From Acidobacteriota bacterium (GTDB lineage: Bacteria > Acidobacteriota > Blastocatellia > Pyrinomonadales > Pyrinomonadaceae), in contig JAFDVJ010000020.1 of the NCBI GenBank assembly GCA_018269075.1, positions 1-47,667 on the forward strand: 47,667 nt of DNA, read 5' to 3'. This document shows positions 34,743-44,035 of this stretch, in pieces. Position numbers and translations under genes: made by a program. Numbering within the stretch: the first letter of the stretch is position 1; each line of letters begins with the position of its first letter. Below the pieces are notes generated by a model. It searched no databases. It saw only the letters and a program-made list of their open reading frames with translations, and was not told the origin of the DNA.

Positions 34743-36038
34743 TCACTTCAAAAACAGGAGCGCGCCGAAGACGAGCCCGATGAAACAGATCAGGATCATC
34801 GTCGGGAGCGTCGCTTTCGTCAGCTCCTCGACGCGGACGCCGACGTAGTTGGCGACCCAGACATTGTGCGTGTTAGTCGGGTCGCAGACGTTCTGCAATT
34901 GGACGATCGCCATCGCCGCCGCGAGCACCGCGATCGCCGGGACGATGCCGGCCGCCGCGACGATCGCGAAAAAACCGGCGCCGAGGCCGAACAGGTTGAA
35001 CGGCCCGCGATAGAGCGCGAGCGGCGACAGGACGCCGAAAAACAGGACGTAGGTCCACGCATTGGCGATCGGCAGATTAGCGATCAGCGGTTCGAGCGCC
35101 ATTTTGACCGCCGGCAGCTGGAGCGCGTTGACGAGCATCCCGATGCCCATCATCAGGATCGCCGCCGGCGCGCCGTCTTCGAGCCCGCGGATCAGCGACG
35201 ACGATAAAACCTGCACAACGCGCTTCGGCTGCGCGACCAATGCGCCGAAGACCGAGCCGGCGAGAAACGACGGCACTTCCTTCCAGCCGGCGGCGTTGAA
35301 GCCGAAATAGAGGACGAGCGGAATCAGCGGCGTCAGAAACGACAGGAGCGGCGCGTTTTTATCGTCGATCCGGTCGGTCAGCTCCTCCTTCGCGACGACC
35401 GTCATCAAAGCCAGTTCGGGCGCGCGCTTCGCCGAAACGATCGTGTACAAAACGGTGCCGGCCGCCATCACGCCGAGCATGATCAGCTGAAACCGCACGA
35501 TTTCCGGCGGCAGCGGCGCGTTCTCGGCGATCTGCAGGATGTCGCGGTAAAAACGGATCAGGGAAATATTGAAGATAAAGCCGGTCGCGAACGCGAGCAG
35601 AAAATACGTGCCCGCGAGCCGCCGCGGAATGCCGAGGCTCATCATGATCGGCAGCACCAGCGACCCGACCATAATGATCGCGCCGAGGCCCGTGAGCGAC
35701 GTGAAAAGCACCGCCGTCACGAGCATCAGGCCGAAGGCGACGACGAGCGGTCGATCGCCGCCGAATTCGGCCGCGCGTTTGATGATGCCCTCGGCGATGC
35801 CGGTCTGCATCATCCCCCGCCCGAGCATCGCGCCCGCGAAAACCGCCACGTAAGCCGCCGCCAGCTTGACCGATCCGGCCGAGACGACGTCGTCGAGGAT
35901 CGCCGAAAACGGCGTCCCGACCGCCGCCGCGATCAGCACCGCCATCAGCGGCACGGCGATCAGCGCCGGCACCCGGCGCGTGAACATCAGCGCGGCAAAC
36001 GTGACGAAAATCAGTAATATAAGGATCGCGGACATCAT
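34743..36038 (-). CDS. Inner-membrane permease (CitMHS/GntP-type, about 11-12 TM)
   Basis: This 431-aa protein is almost wholly hydrophobic with about eleven to twelve membrane segments. The half-symmetric layout is typical of the ion-transporter superfamily: TGLGAIIMVGSLVLPIMMS in the first half and AMAIVQLQNVCDPTNTHN in the second. A start with two Met codons (36038 and 36035) is available. Position between the TonB receptor and glycosidase genes suggests uptake of the liberated amino sugar or a small acid from the same polymer. The substrate cannot be read from the sequence. Confidence 0.8.
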   Translation of the reverse strand: MMSAILILLIFVTFAALMFTRRVPALIAVPLMAVLIAAAVGTPFSAILDDVVSAGSVKLAAAYVAVFAGAMLGRGMMQTGIAEGIIKRAAEFGGDRPLVVAFGLMLVTAVLFTSLTGLGAIIMVGSLVLPIMMSLGIPRRLAGTYFLLAFATGFIFNISLIRFYRDILQIAENAPLPPEIVRFQLIMLGVMAAGTVLYTIVSAKRAPELALMTVVAKEELTDRIDDKNAPLLSFLTPLIPLVLYFGFNAAGWKEVPSFLAGSVFGALVAQPKRVVQVLSSSLIRGLEDGAPAAILMMGIGMLVNALQLPAVKMALEPLIANLPIANAWTYVLFFGVLSPLALYRGPFNLFGLGAGFFAIVAAAGIVPAIAVLAAAMAIVQLQNVCDPTNTHNVWVANYVGVRVEELTKATLPTMILICFIGLVFGALLFLK

Positions 36039-36044
36039 TTCGAG

Positions 36045-36116
36045 AATTAAAAATTAAAAATTGAAAATTACAAATTCGGACTCGAAGTAATTTTTCATTT
36101 TTAATTTTTGATTTTT
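36045..36116. repeat. AT-rich inverted repeat between receptor and permease genes
   Basis: Arms at about 36045-36071 and 36087-36116, made of AATTAAAAATT-like steps, can pair around a GC-containing loop (AAATTCGGACTCGAA). In the leftward transcript the structure follows the receptor stop and precedes the permease start. It could attenuate transcription or be an intergenic repeat. Confidence 0.65.
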
Positions 36117-36124
36117 TAACTGCT

Positions 36125-39100
36125 TTAGAACGTGAACCTCCCGACCAGCTGGATGACGCGCGGGCGGTTGCCGAGCGCGACGTCCTGGTTGGCGTAGGTT
36201 CCGAAATTCGCGTTGCCGAACGTCGTCACCGGCGTGCCGAAGACGACGTTGTTGAACGCGTTCAGAAATTCCATCCGTAGCTGGATCTTCCGGACCTCGT
36301 CGAACTTGATGTTCTTGATAATCGAAAGATCGACGTTCTTGTAGCTGTCGCGGCGGATGTCGTTGTAAGTCCGCGCGGCCGTCCCGAACTCGAAGTTCGA
36401 GACGCTCGGCGCGCTGAACGCGTCCGGGTTGAAGACCGGCAGCCCCTGCCGGATCAGATCGCCGAAATTGCCGGCCATCGGATCGACGCCCGGGATGCGG
36501 TTCGGACGAATCTGCAGGTTGCCGACCGCCGACAGCCCCGAGGTCGGGAAACCGATCGCGTAGGTGATCGTCAGCGGCGTACCGATCTGGTAGACGCCGC
36601 TGCCCGAGACCTGAAAACCGCCGAGGAGGGCATCGGTCAGCCGGTCCCAGTTTTTGCCGATCAGTTTGCCGCGCCCGATCGGCAGCTCGTACGTTCCGCT
36701 GACCGTCAGGCGATGCGGCACGTCGAGCGTCGAATACGAATATTCCTGATCGAGATTGAAAACGTCCTCGGCGTTGGTCGGATCGGTAAAGCGCGCGCCG
36801 TTGCCGACGCCGCCCGTGTCGAGCAGCTTCGACCAGGTGTAGTTGGCGAGCAGCGAAAAGCCGTCGCTGAACCGCTTCTGAAGATTGATCTGGAGCGCGT
36901 TGTAGTTGCTGCGCCCGATGTTCGGGCTGAACTGCGTGACGGTCTGATACTGCGGGAACCGCCGCAAAAGCTGCGCCCGCGCGATCGTCGCGCCGTTGAA
37001 CGCGGCGACCGACGGGATGCTGCCCTGAAACGGATTCGCGACCGGCTGCGTCAGAAACGCGGCGACCGTCGCGCACGAAGCGTTCGGGTTCGCCGTCGTC
37101 GCGCAGGCGCCGGGATTCGCGTAATTGGCCCGCGCGTAATCGAGCGCCGTCGTCGAAAGCTGGTTCAGATTTATGTTGCGCGACGGCAGATTCCGGCCGC
37201 GGCTGCCGACGAAGGCGATGTCGAGCACCAGATTTTTGGCGAGCTCGCGCTGGAGCACGAGGTTGAACTGCCAGTTATACGGGTTCGGCCGGTGCGGCTC
37301 GACGACCGCGTCGAGGTTCTGCCCGAGCGACGTCAGCGCGCCGAGCGAATTGCCGATTGCCGTCCGGACGCCGTTTCGAAACGGGTCCGAGAGAAAAATC
37401 GTCGCCGCCGTCACCTGGCCCGTGCCCGAGGCGAACGACGTCTGCGTCACCGAATCGGTAAAGCTCGTCCCGAGCGCCGACGAGCCCTCGAGCGAGATCG
37501 GCAGGAAAAACAGCCCGACGCCGCCGCGCAGAGTCGTTTTCGGGTTGATGCTGTAGGCGAACCCGACGCGCGGCGCGAACCGGTTTTTGTTGGTGTCCTG
37601 CTGCGAGCCTTCGGGAAAGCTCAGCCGGCCCGTCAGATTCCGGATGCCCGGATTGAGCGCGGCGACCGCCGGATCGAGATTGATCGAATTCAGACGGTTC
37701 TGCACATTCGCGGCGATCGGCGACGGCGCGTCGAAATCGAAATTCGTGATCAGGTTCTGCGGGCTCGCGGTGCCGGTCTCGAAGTCCCACCGGAGGCCGA
37801 GATTGAGCGTCAGGTTGCGGCGGATCTTCCAGTCGTCCTGCACGAAGCCGGCCCCGTAATGATGATAGATCGTGATCGGCTGCTGGACCTCGCGCGTGAT
37901 GCCGCTCGGGATGCCGAGCAGAAACGACGCGAACGACGAACCGGCCGCTTCGACCGGCGACACGACCGCCGACGGCACCGGCCCGGCGGTCGCCGCGCGC
38001 GTGAACGAAAAACTGCCCGACGGGATCGAGAACTGGAACGGGTAAAAGCGGTACAGGCGGTATTCCGCGCCGAAGCGGAAAACGTGCGCGCCGGTCACGT
38101 AGGTCAGCGAATCGCCGGCCATCTGCGTGTCGCGCGGCTGGTCGTTGCCCGCGCCGCCGATGATGCCGGTCCCGATCTCGCCCGCCCCGACCGTCGAGCC
38201 GATATTGAACGTCGGGAAGATCAGCTGCGACGCCGCCTGCGCGAGATTCGGCGCGAAACCGAGCGTGGTCGGGTCGAAGCCGAGACTGTCCGAAGCCTGC
38301 TGAGCGTGGGCGCGCGTGTAGCCGTAGCGGAAATTGTTGATCAGAGTGGCCGACAGGCTGTAGACATGGTTGAACGTCGTGTTTAGAAACGTGTCGCGCT
38401 GGACGGTGACCGGCGCGGCGATCGAGCCGAGAAAGTTCGGCGGCGCGTTATAGCGTTTTTCGTAGCTGAACCGGACGAAAAAGCTCTGTTTGTCGGAAAC
38501 CGTGTGGTCGATGCGGCCCGAAAAGATGTCGCGGTTAAAGATCGTGTTGTCGGCGAACGCGTAGTTGTTGACGAGGCCCGGCCGGTTCGGGAGCGGCAGG
38601 TAGCGAAGCACCGCGAGCGCGACCGGATCGAGACACGGCGTCGTCTGCCGGTTGGTCGCCGTCGTGCACACGGGCAGCGTGCTTAAATTGTTGCCGGGGA
38701 AATAATTGCGGCGCGTGACGCCGCCCCCGGTGACCGGCGCGAACGGGCTGTAGATCTGTCCGAACAGCGCCGGCGTGCCGTCGGCGTTGGTGACGCCGGA
38801 GCGGACCGCGCCCGTCAGCAGCTCGCCGAGATCGCCGGTCCGCATCCGCGCCGTCGGCAGCGTCAGGATGCGCGTCGTCGGATTTTTTTCGCGGCGGCCC
38901 TCGTAGTTGGCGAAGAAGAACGTTTTTTCGAATTTCCTGATGAACGGGACGCCCTCGCCAAAGCCGGGAAAGAAGAGCGGCCCGCCGATCGCGCCGCCGA
39001 ACTGGTGCTTGGCCGACGAATTGATGCGGTCGATCGAGTTGCGGTTGTTGCGAAAACCGTTGGCGTTGAGGTTGCCGTCCTGAAAATATTCGTAGAGCGC

Positions 39101-39892
39101 GCCGTGAAACCGGCGCGTGCCCGCTTTCGAAGCGATCGTCACGATGCCGCCGCCGGTCCGGCCGTATTCGGCCGGCGCGACGCCCGAGACGACCTTGAAC
39201 TCGCGGACCGCGTCCTGCGGCGGCGAGATCGTGACGCCGTTGAAATCGCCGATCGTGTTCGTCACGCCGTCGAGCAGTACGTCGTTCGACGAGGCGCGCC
39301 CGCCGTTGATCGCGAAATTGGAATCGAAAAAGTTGCGGTTCGCCGACGAGCCGATCTGCGACCCCGGGTTGCCGAGCGCCGCGCCGGTGTCGATCGCCCC
39401 GGGCACGAGATTGACGAATGAAAAGATGTTCCGCTCGGCCGACGGCAGGTCCTCGACCAGCCGCTGCTCGATCGTCGTTTCGAGATTCGACGTGTCGTTT
39501 TGAAGAAGCGGCGTTTCGTCACCGCCGACCTCGACGGTCGCCTGTGTCGAGATGCCGAGCGCGACGTCGAGGCTCGCCGTCTGGGCGACTTCGAGCCGGA
39601 TGTTGTCGCGAGTGACGGGCGTGAAACCCGTCTTGACGATCGTGATGTTGTAGGTGCCCGGCGGCAGAAAGGTGATCGTGTAATTGCCGTCGTCGCCGGA
39701 GGTCGCGGTCTTCGTGAGGCCGGTATCGACGGAGGCGGCGGTGACGGTCGCGCCGGGCACGACCGCGCCGTTCGGATCGGTGACGGTGCCGGAAACGGTC
39801 GCCGTGATCTGCTGCGCGCCGACCGCGAAAGCCATCATCAGACCGCAGAGCAGGACGGCCGCCGGCCGCGCGAGTTTCTTAAAAAAATTCAT
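36125..39892 (-). CDS. TonB-dependent receptor, Oar-like with carboxypeptidase-regulatory domain
   Basis: This 1255-aa outer-membrane protein has a signal peptide to about residue 27 (AFAVGAQ). Next is a carboxypeptidase regulatory-like beta-sandwich at about 29-115 (SGTVTDPNGAVVPGATV). A plug domain at about 125-260 follows (NTIGDFNGVTISPPQDAVRE), then a long 22-strand barrel ending in an aromatic residue (LVGRFTF). This architecture is typical of Acidobacteriota receptors for glycans and peptides. An operator-overlapped promoter at 40024-40069 precedes it, so it is likely induced by amino sugar. It heads the leftward series. Confidence 0.95.
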   Translation of the reverse strand: MNFFKKLARPAAVLLCGLMMAFAVGAQQITATVSGTVTDPNGAVVPGATVTAASVDTGLTKTATSGDDGNYTITFLPPGTYNITIVKTGFTPVTRDNIRLEVAQTASLDVALGISTQATVEVGGDETPLLQNDTSNLETTIEQRLVEDLPSAERNIFSFVNLVPGAIDTGAALGNPGSQIGSSANRNFFDSNFAINGGRASSNDVLLDGVTNTIGDFNGVTISPPQDAVREFKVVSGVAPAEYGRTGGGIVTIASKAGTRRFHGALYEYFQDGNLNANGFRNNRNSIDRINSSAKHQFGGAIGGPLFFPGFGEGVPFIRKFEKTFFFANYEGRREKNPTTRILTLPTARMRTGDLGELLTGAVRSGVTNADGTPALFGQIYSPFAPVTGGGVTRRNYFPGNNLSTLPVCTTATNRQTTPCLDPVALAVLRYLPLPNRPGLVNNYAFADNTIFNRDIFSGRIDHTVSDKQSFFVRFSYEKRYNAPPNFLGSIAAPVTVQRDTFLNTTFNHVYSLSATLINNFRYGYTRAHAQQASDSLGFDPTTLGFAPNLAQAASQLIFPTFNIGSTVGAGEIGTGIIGGAGNDQPRDTQMAGDSLTYVTGAHVFRFGAEYRLYRFYPFQFSIPSGSFSFTRAATAGPVPSAVVSPVEAAGSSFASFLLGIPSGITREVQQPITIYHHYGAGFVQDDWKIRRNLTLNLGLRWDFETGTASPQNLITNFDFDAPSPIAANVQNRLNSINLDPAVAALNPGIRNLTGRLSFPEGSQQDTNKNRFAPRVGFAYSINPKTTLRGGVGLFFLPISLEGSSALGTSFTDSVTQTSFASGTGQVTAATIFLSDPFRNGVRTAIGNSLGALTSLGQNLDAVVEPHRPNPYNWQFNLVLQRELAKNLVLDIAFVGSRGRNLPSRNINLNQLSTTALDYARANYANPGACATTANPNASCATVAAFLTQPVANPFQGSIPSVAAFNGATIARAQLLRRFPQYQTVTQFSPNIGRSNYNALQINLQKRFSDGFSLLANYTWSKLLDTGGVGNGARFTDPTNAEDVFNLDQEYSYSTLDVPHRLTVSGTYELPIGRGKLIGKNWDRLTDALLGGFQVSGSGVYQIGTPLTITYAIGFPTSGLSAVGNLQIRPNRIPGVDPMAGNFGDLIRQGLPVFNPDAFSAPSVSNFEFGTAARTYNDIRRDSYKNVDLSIIKNIKFDEVRKIQLRMEFLNAFNNVVFGTPVTTFGNANFGTYANQDVALGNRPRVIQLVGRFTF

Positions 39893-40023
39893 TTTTTCCC
39901 CTTATTCCCCTTGAAAAATAAATGCTCAGTCCGGAGCTTCGCAGTCGCCGGCAGCCGGGAATCTGGCTCTTCGAACGATTCGTCGCTTTCGAAAATCGTT
40001 TCAATTTTTTTAACAGCGCCGGA

Positions 40024-40039
40024 AGTGGACTAGACCACT
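40024..40039. promoter_or_regulatory. DasR/NagR-type operator for the receptor gene
   Basis: AGTGGACTAGACCACT differs at one base from the palindrome AGTGGTCTAGACCACT that I know as the DasR/NagR consensus. It lies just downstream of the receptor's predicted -10 box, covering the expected start point, so binding would repress leftward transcription. Confidence 0.8.
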
Positions 40040-40041
40040 AG

Positions 40042-40069
40042 CTTGTAACAAAACCTGTCCAAATGTCAA
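40042..40069 (-). promoter_or_regulatory. Predicted sigma-70 promoter of the receptor gene
   Basis: On the minus strand TTGACA (40069-40064) is followed after 16 bases by TACAAG (40047-40042). The -35 is perfect, the -10 matches the consensus at four of six positions. The operator follows directly. Confidence 0.55.
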
Positions 40070-40106
40070 ATGCGCTTCGCCGGCAAACAGAATTTTCCGA
40101 TTTTGG

Positions 40107-40135
40107 TTGACAGGCGTCGGGTTTTAGCATAATTT
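40107..40135 (+). promoter_or_regulatory. Predicted sigma-70 promoter of the GntR regulator
   Basis: TTGACA (40107-40112) and TAATTT (40130-40135) are separated by 17 bases, the optimal spacing. The second operator begins 20 bases downstream of the -10, so the regulator would block its own transcript. Confidence 0.65.
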
Positions 40136-40154
40136 TGAATATATTCGACACCAG

Positions 40155-40170
40155 TTTGGTCTAGACCACT
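40155..40170. promoter_or_regulatory. DasR/NagR-type operator for the regulator gene
   Basis: TTTGGTCTAGACCACT contains the perfect 12-base palindrome TGGTCTAGACCA and matches 14 of 16 positions of the AGTGGTCTAGACCACT consensus. It lies 12 bases before the regulator's ATG, indicating autoregulation. Confidence 0.85.
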
Positions 40171-40182
40171 TTCAAAAACGAG

Positions 40183-40917
40183 ATGCAAGAAACTTTGACG
40201 CGCGACGGGACGGTGCCGTTGCACACACAAATCGCCGAGGCTTTACGAGTCCAGATCCAGAACGATCAGTTCAAGGAAAATCTGCCGTCCGAGCGCGAGC
40301 TCGCCGAGCGTTACGCGGTCAGCCGGATGACCGTCCGGCAGGCGCTCCAGAAGCTCCGGCTCGAAGGCCTGATCTACAACGAGCGCGGCGTCGGGACATT
40401 CGTCAACAACCGCAAGATCGACGTCCACACGCGCAATCTCAACGGCTTTTCCGAGGAGATGATCTCGCTCGGGCTCCGGCCGAGCTCGCTCGTCCTGACT
40501 TTCCGGCGCGAGCTCGCCGGCCCGGACGTGATGCGCGATCTCGGTCTCGGCGCGGGCGCCGAAGTCTTTTATCTCGAGCGGCTCCGGCTCGCCGACGACG
40601 AGCCGATGGCGTTTGAAAAAACCTATCTGCCGGCCTATCTTTTTCCGAAGCTCGATAAATTCGACCTGACGAAAAACTCGCTCTACCGGGTGCTCGGCGA
40701 AAACTACGATTCACGGATGCACCACGCCGAAGAAGTGCTCGAAGCGGCCGCCGCGCCGAAACGGATCGCCGAACAGCTCGGCGTCCGCGGCGGCGCGCCG
40801 GTGCTCGTCGTCCACCGCGTCGTCTTCACCGAATCGCACCAGCCGATCGAATCGGCACACACGATCTACCGCGCCGACCGCTACCGGGCGACGTTTTATT
40901 TATCGAAAAACGCCTGA
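40183..40917 (+). CDS. GntR/HutC-family repressor, NagR/DasR-like
   Basis: This 244-aa regulator has an N-terminal winged helix with the classical LPSERELAERYAVSRMTVRQ helix-turn-helix near 35-60 and a GVGTFVNN wing. Residues about 85-240 are the UTRA effector domain (SLVLTFRRELAGPDVMRDLG; FEKTYLPAYLFP; IESAHTIYRADRYRA). HutC-type NagR/DasR proteins release DNA on binding GlcNAc-6-P or GlcN-6-P. The two palindromes in the divergent spacer match that subgroup. It probably controls the receptor and itself, and through the leftward series the kinase and epimerase. Confidence 0.92.
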   Translation: MQETLTRDGTVPLHTQIAEALRVQIQNDQFKENLPSERELAERYAVSRMTVRQALQKLRLEGLIYNERGVGTFVNNRKIDVHTRNLNGFSEEMISLGLRPSSLVLTFRRELAGPDVMRDLGLGAGAEVFYLERLRLADDEPMAFEKTYLPAYLFPKLDKFDLTKNSLYRVLGENYDSRMHHAEEVLEAAAAPKRIAEQLGVRGGAPVLVVHRVVFTESHQPIESAHTIYRADRYRATFYLSKNA

Positions 40918-40943
40918 AAAACGGCTCAATTAACTGCCCCGAA

Positions 40944-42527
40944 ATGAAAATCACCAGAATCCTGATCCTGCTTTTCTGTCTCGCCGCGCCGGCGCTCGCC
41001 GCCCGGCCGCCCGCGAAAATCCTTTTGATCCCGCTCGACGACCGGCCGCCGTGTCTCCAGTTTCCGGTCAGAATGGGACAGATCGGCGAGGCCGAAGTCG
41101 TCACGCCGCCGATCGAACTGCTGGGCCGCTTTACCGAACCGGGAAAACCGGACGCGATCATCGAATGGCTCAAAGCTCAGGATCTGAAATCGTTCGACGC
41201 GGCGATCGTCTCGGTCGATATGCTCGCCTACGGCGGCCTCGTCGCGATGCGCGCGCACGGCGTCGATGACCGAACGGCGCTCGAACGGCTCGAATTCCTG
41301 CGCGAGCTCCGCCGGCGCGCGCCGCGTCTCAAAATTTACGGGTCGAGCGTGATTATGCGGCTCGCGCCGTCGGGCACGCTCGAGAACGAAGCCTACCGCG
41401 CGAACCTCGCGAAATGGGCGGAGATCGCGGCCGATCCGAATCTCCGGGCGGAAACCGCCGCGCTCGAACGAAAAATCCCGGCGGCCGCGCTCGACGACTA
41501 CAAACGGGCGCGCGCCCGCGATCTGCAGGTCAACCGGGCGGCGGTCGGGCTCGTCCGCGACCGGACGATCGATTACCTGATCCTCTCGCAGGACGACGCC
41601 AAACCGCGCGGAGTCCACGTCGCCGACCGCGAGAATCTGATCGAGCTGACGAAAAAATTGAAGCTGAAGAACCGGGTCGCCGTCCAGCCCGGCGCGGACG
41701 AGGTCTCGATGCTGCTGCTGGCGCGGGCGCTGTCCGACCAATACGATTTTCACCCGCGCATCAAGGCCGTTTATTCGTCGGAAAAAGCGGCCGCCGCGGT
41801 GATGCCGTTCGAGGACCGGCCGCTCCGGCAGACCGTCAGCTTTGACATCGCCGCCGTCGGCGCGCGCGAAGTTTCGGACGAAAAGCGGGCCGATCTCTTG
41901 TTCTACGTCTACGCCTCGCGCTTCGAGCCAGGCAATGCCGAAAAATTCGCCGCCGAAATCGAAAACCGGCTCGACCGCGGCAAACAGGTCATCGTCGCCG
42001 ACGTCGATCCGAAGGGCAATGTGCAGGGCGGCGACGAGTCGTTCGCGCGGCTGCTCGCGAAACGGCAGCTGCTGCCGCGGATCAATTCCTACGCGGCGTG
42101 GAACACGGCCGGCAACACGATCGGGACGACGCTGCCGCAGGGCGCGATCTTCGCGCTCGCGAAGGCCCGGTTTCTCGAATCCGACGCCGCGCGGCGGCGC
42201 GTCCTGACGGCCGAAAACTGGTTTACGTTTCACCGCGTGCTCGACGATTTCTACTTTCACACGATCGTCCGCGCGAAGGCCCGCGACTTTATCGCCGAGA
42301 ACAAATGGAACAATCTCCGCCTTTCGGACGCGGCGACGAAACGCGTCGAGGCCTTCAGCCTCGAACTGCTGAAAAACAATTTCCGGGAGCTTTCCGACGA
42401 TTATTTCGGCGGCCGTTTCGCCGCGACCAACGGCCTGACCTGCCGCAAGCCGTCCGGTCTGACTCTCGAACTGCCCTGGAACCGAACCTTCGAAGCCGCC
42501 ATCGATTTCCGGCTCGAATGCCAGTAA
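40944..42527 (+). CDS. Exported DUF4127 family protein
   Basis: This 527-aa protein has a signal peptide to about residue 20 (LILLFCLAAPALAA). The family hallmark KILLIPLDDRPPC follows directly, then ELLGRF and DAAIVSVDMLAYGGL. A middle segment (DYLILSQDDAKPRGVH) and NTAGNTIGTTLPQGA near the end are also conserved features. DUF4127 has no firmly established activity. The gene starts 26 bases after the regulator, so it is probably co-transcribed and induced with amino-sugar use. Confidence 0.9.
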   Translation: MKITRILILLFCLAAPALAARPPAKILLIPLDDRPPCLQFPVRMGQIGEAEVVTPPIELLGRFTEPGKPDAIIEWLKAQDLKSFDAAIVSVDMLAYGGLVAMRAHGVDDRTALERLEFLRELRRRAPRLKIYGSSVIMRLAPSGTLENEAYRANLAKWAEIAADPNLRAETAALERKIPAAALDDYKRARARDLQVNRAAVGLVRDRTIDYLILSQDDAKPRGVHVADRENLIELTKKLKLKNRVAVQPGADEVSMLLLARALSDQYDFHPRIKAVYSSEKAAAAVMPFEDRPLRQTVSFDIAAVGAREVSDEKRADLLFYVYASRFEPGNAEKFAAEIENRLDRGKQVIVADVDPKGNVQGGDESFARLLAKRQLLPRINSYAAWNTAGNTIGTTLPQGAIFALAKARFLESDAARRRVLTAENWFTFHRVLDDFYFHTIVRAKARDFIAENKWNNLRLSDAATKRVEAFSLELLKNNFRELSDDYFGGRFAATNGLTCRKPSGLTLELPWNRTFEAAIDFRLECQ

Positions 42528-42692
42528 GGGATTTCGGATTTCGGATTTCGGATTTCGGATTTGTCTGAATTGGAATGTTTCGGTTTAAACGAAGTCTGCC
42601 GACTCGAAACCAATCCGAAATCCGAAATCCGAAATCCGAAATCGGCGTAATCCGAAATCGGCGTAATCCGAAATCGGCGTAATCCGAAATCG
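42528..42692. repeat. Facing GGATTTC heptamer arrays plus 16-base tandem units
   Basis: About 42528-42563 carries GGATTTC copies. After a 47-base middle, 42611-42648 carries the reverse-complement heptamers. These pass into three copies of the 16-base unit AATCCGAAATCGGCGT, ending at about 42692. The arms can fold into a long hairpin between the DUF4127 and esterase genes. The array reaches within ten bases of the esterase ATG and leaves no ordinary ribosome-binding site. Confidence 0.9.
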
Positions 42693-42701
42693 CCATAACT
42701 T

Positions 42702-44024
42702 ATGAAGGAATTCAACATCATCATTCTTATCGTTTTCCTGTTGACGGGCGCTGGCGTTCGGGCGCAGGAGGAGAGCGTCGGCAATTATAAAATCGGCGTC
42801 GCGCCCGACCGGAGCGATTGGACTTACCAGCTGAACGAGCCGGTCCGGTTCACGGTCGCCGTGACGCTCAATAACCGGCCGGTCGCGGGTCTGCCCGTCA
42901 AATATTCGTGCGGTCAGGAACAGATGCCGCCGTCGCTCGTCCGGACCGCGACGACGACCGACCAAAGCCTGACGATCGAGGCCGGCACGTTGAAGGAGCC
43001 GGGATTTCTGCGCTGCATCGTCACGATGAGCAAGGACGGCCGCACCTACCGCGGGCTCGCGACCGCCGGTTTCCGGCCCGATCTGATCGAGCCGACGACG
43101 ACCGATCCGCCGGACTTCGACGAGTTCTGGGCCGCCGGCCGGGCCGAGCTCGCCAAACTGCCGCTCGACGCGAAGATGGAACCGCTGCCTTCGTATTCGA
43201 CGCCGACCGTCGACGTCTATCACGTCAGCTTTCAGAACGTCGGCCGGATCGCCAACGCGCCGAGCCGCATCTACGGCATTCTGGCGATCCCGAAATCCTC
43301 GAACCCGAACCAGAAATTCCCCGCCGTCCTCCACGTTCCCGGCGCGGGCGTCCGGCCCTACCGCGGCTCGCTGGCGCTCGCCGAACGCGGCATCATCACC
43401 TTACAGATCGGCATCCACGGCATTCCGGTGACGCTCGACCCGGCCGTCTACGCTGATCTCGCGGCCGGCGCGTTGAAGATGTATATGGTCGACGGGCTCG
43501 ACGATAAAAACGATTTTTACTTTCGCCGCGTCATTTTAGGCTGCCTGCGCGCGAACGATTTTCTGATGAGCCTGCCGCAGTTCGACGGCAAAAATCTGGC
43601 GGTGATGGGCGGCAGCCAGGGCGGCGGTCTGTCGGTGATGACGGCCGCGCTCGACCGGCGCGTCAAACGGCTCGCCGTCTGGATCCCGGCGATGGCCGAT
43701 ATGACCGGCTATCTCCACGGCCGCGCGGGCGGCTGGTCGCACGCCTTCAAATACGAGAAGAACCGGACGCCGGCCAAGATCGAAACCTCGAAATACTACG
43801 ACACGGTCAACTTCGCACGCCGGCTCAGGGCGCCGGTCTTCTACACGTTCGGCTACAACGACGAAACCTGCCCGCCGACCTCGATGTTCGCCGCCTACAA
43901 CACGATCACCGCCCCGAAAAAGCTCGTCCTCGCGCTCGAAACCGGCCACGGCCTGACAAACGAGCAGACCGACCGGATCAACGCCTGGCTGGAGAACGGG
44001 CTCAAGGGAAAGTCTTCGGAATAA
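42702..44024 (+). CDS. Exported acetyl esterase, CE7/AXE1-like alpha/beta hydrolase
   Basis: This 440-aa protein has a signal peptide (MKEFNIIILIVFLLTGAGVRAQ) and an N-terminal beta domain at about 25-130. An AXE1-type alpha/beta hydrolase follows. The catalytic triad is visible: Ser305 in GGSQGG, Asp387 in FGYNDETCPPTS and His416 in ETGHG. CE7 enzymes remove O-acetyl groups from xylan, cephalosporins and other sugars. Here deacetylation of O-acetylated amino-sugar polymer is plausible. Because of the repeat array before it, translation initiation may be structured. Confidence 0.9.
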   Translation: MKEFNIIILIVFLLTGAGVRAQEESVGNYKIGVAPDRSDWTYQLNEPVRFTVAVTLNNRPVAGLPVKYSCGQEQMPPSLVRTATTTDQSLTIEAGTLKEPGFLRCIVTMSKDGRTYRGLATAGFRPDLIEPTTTDPPDFDEFWAAGRAELAKLPLDAKMEPLPSYSTPTVDVYHVSFQNVGRIANAPSRIYGILAIPKSSNPNQKFPAVLHVPGAGVRPYRGSLALAERGIITLQIGIHGIPVTLDPAVYADLAAGALKMYMVDGLDDKNDFYFRRVILGCLRANDFLMSLPQFDGKNLAVMGGSQGGGLSVMTAALDRRVKRLAVWIPAMADMTGYLHGRAGGWSHAFKYEKNRTPAKIETSKYYDTVNFARRLRAPVFYTFGYNDETCPPTSMFAAYNTITAPKKLVLALETGHGLTNEQTDRINAWLENGLKGKSSE

Positions 44025-44035
44025 AGTGACGGATT

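Noticed and set aside
42528..42692. CRISPR array
   Set aside because: The units are 7 and 16 bases with no unique spacers and no cas genes nearby.
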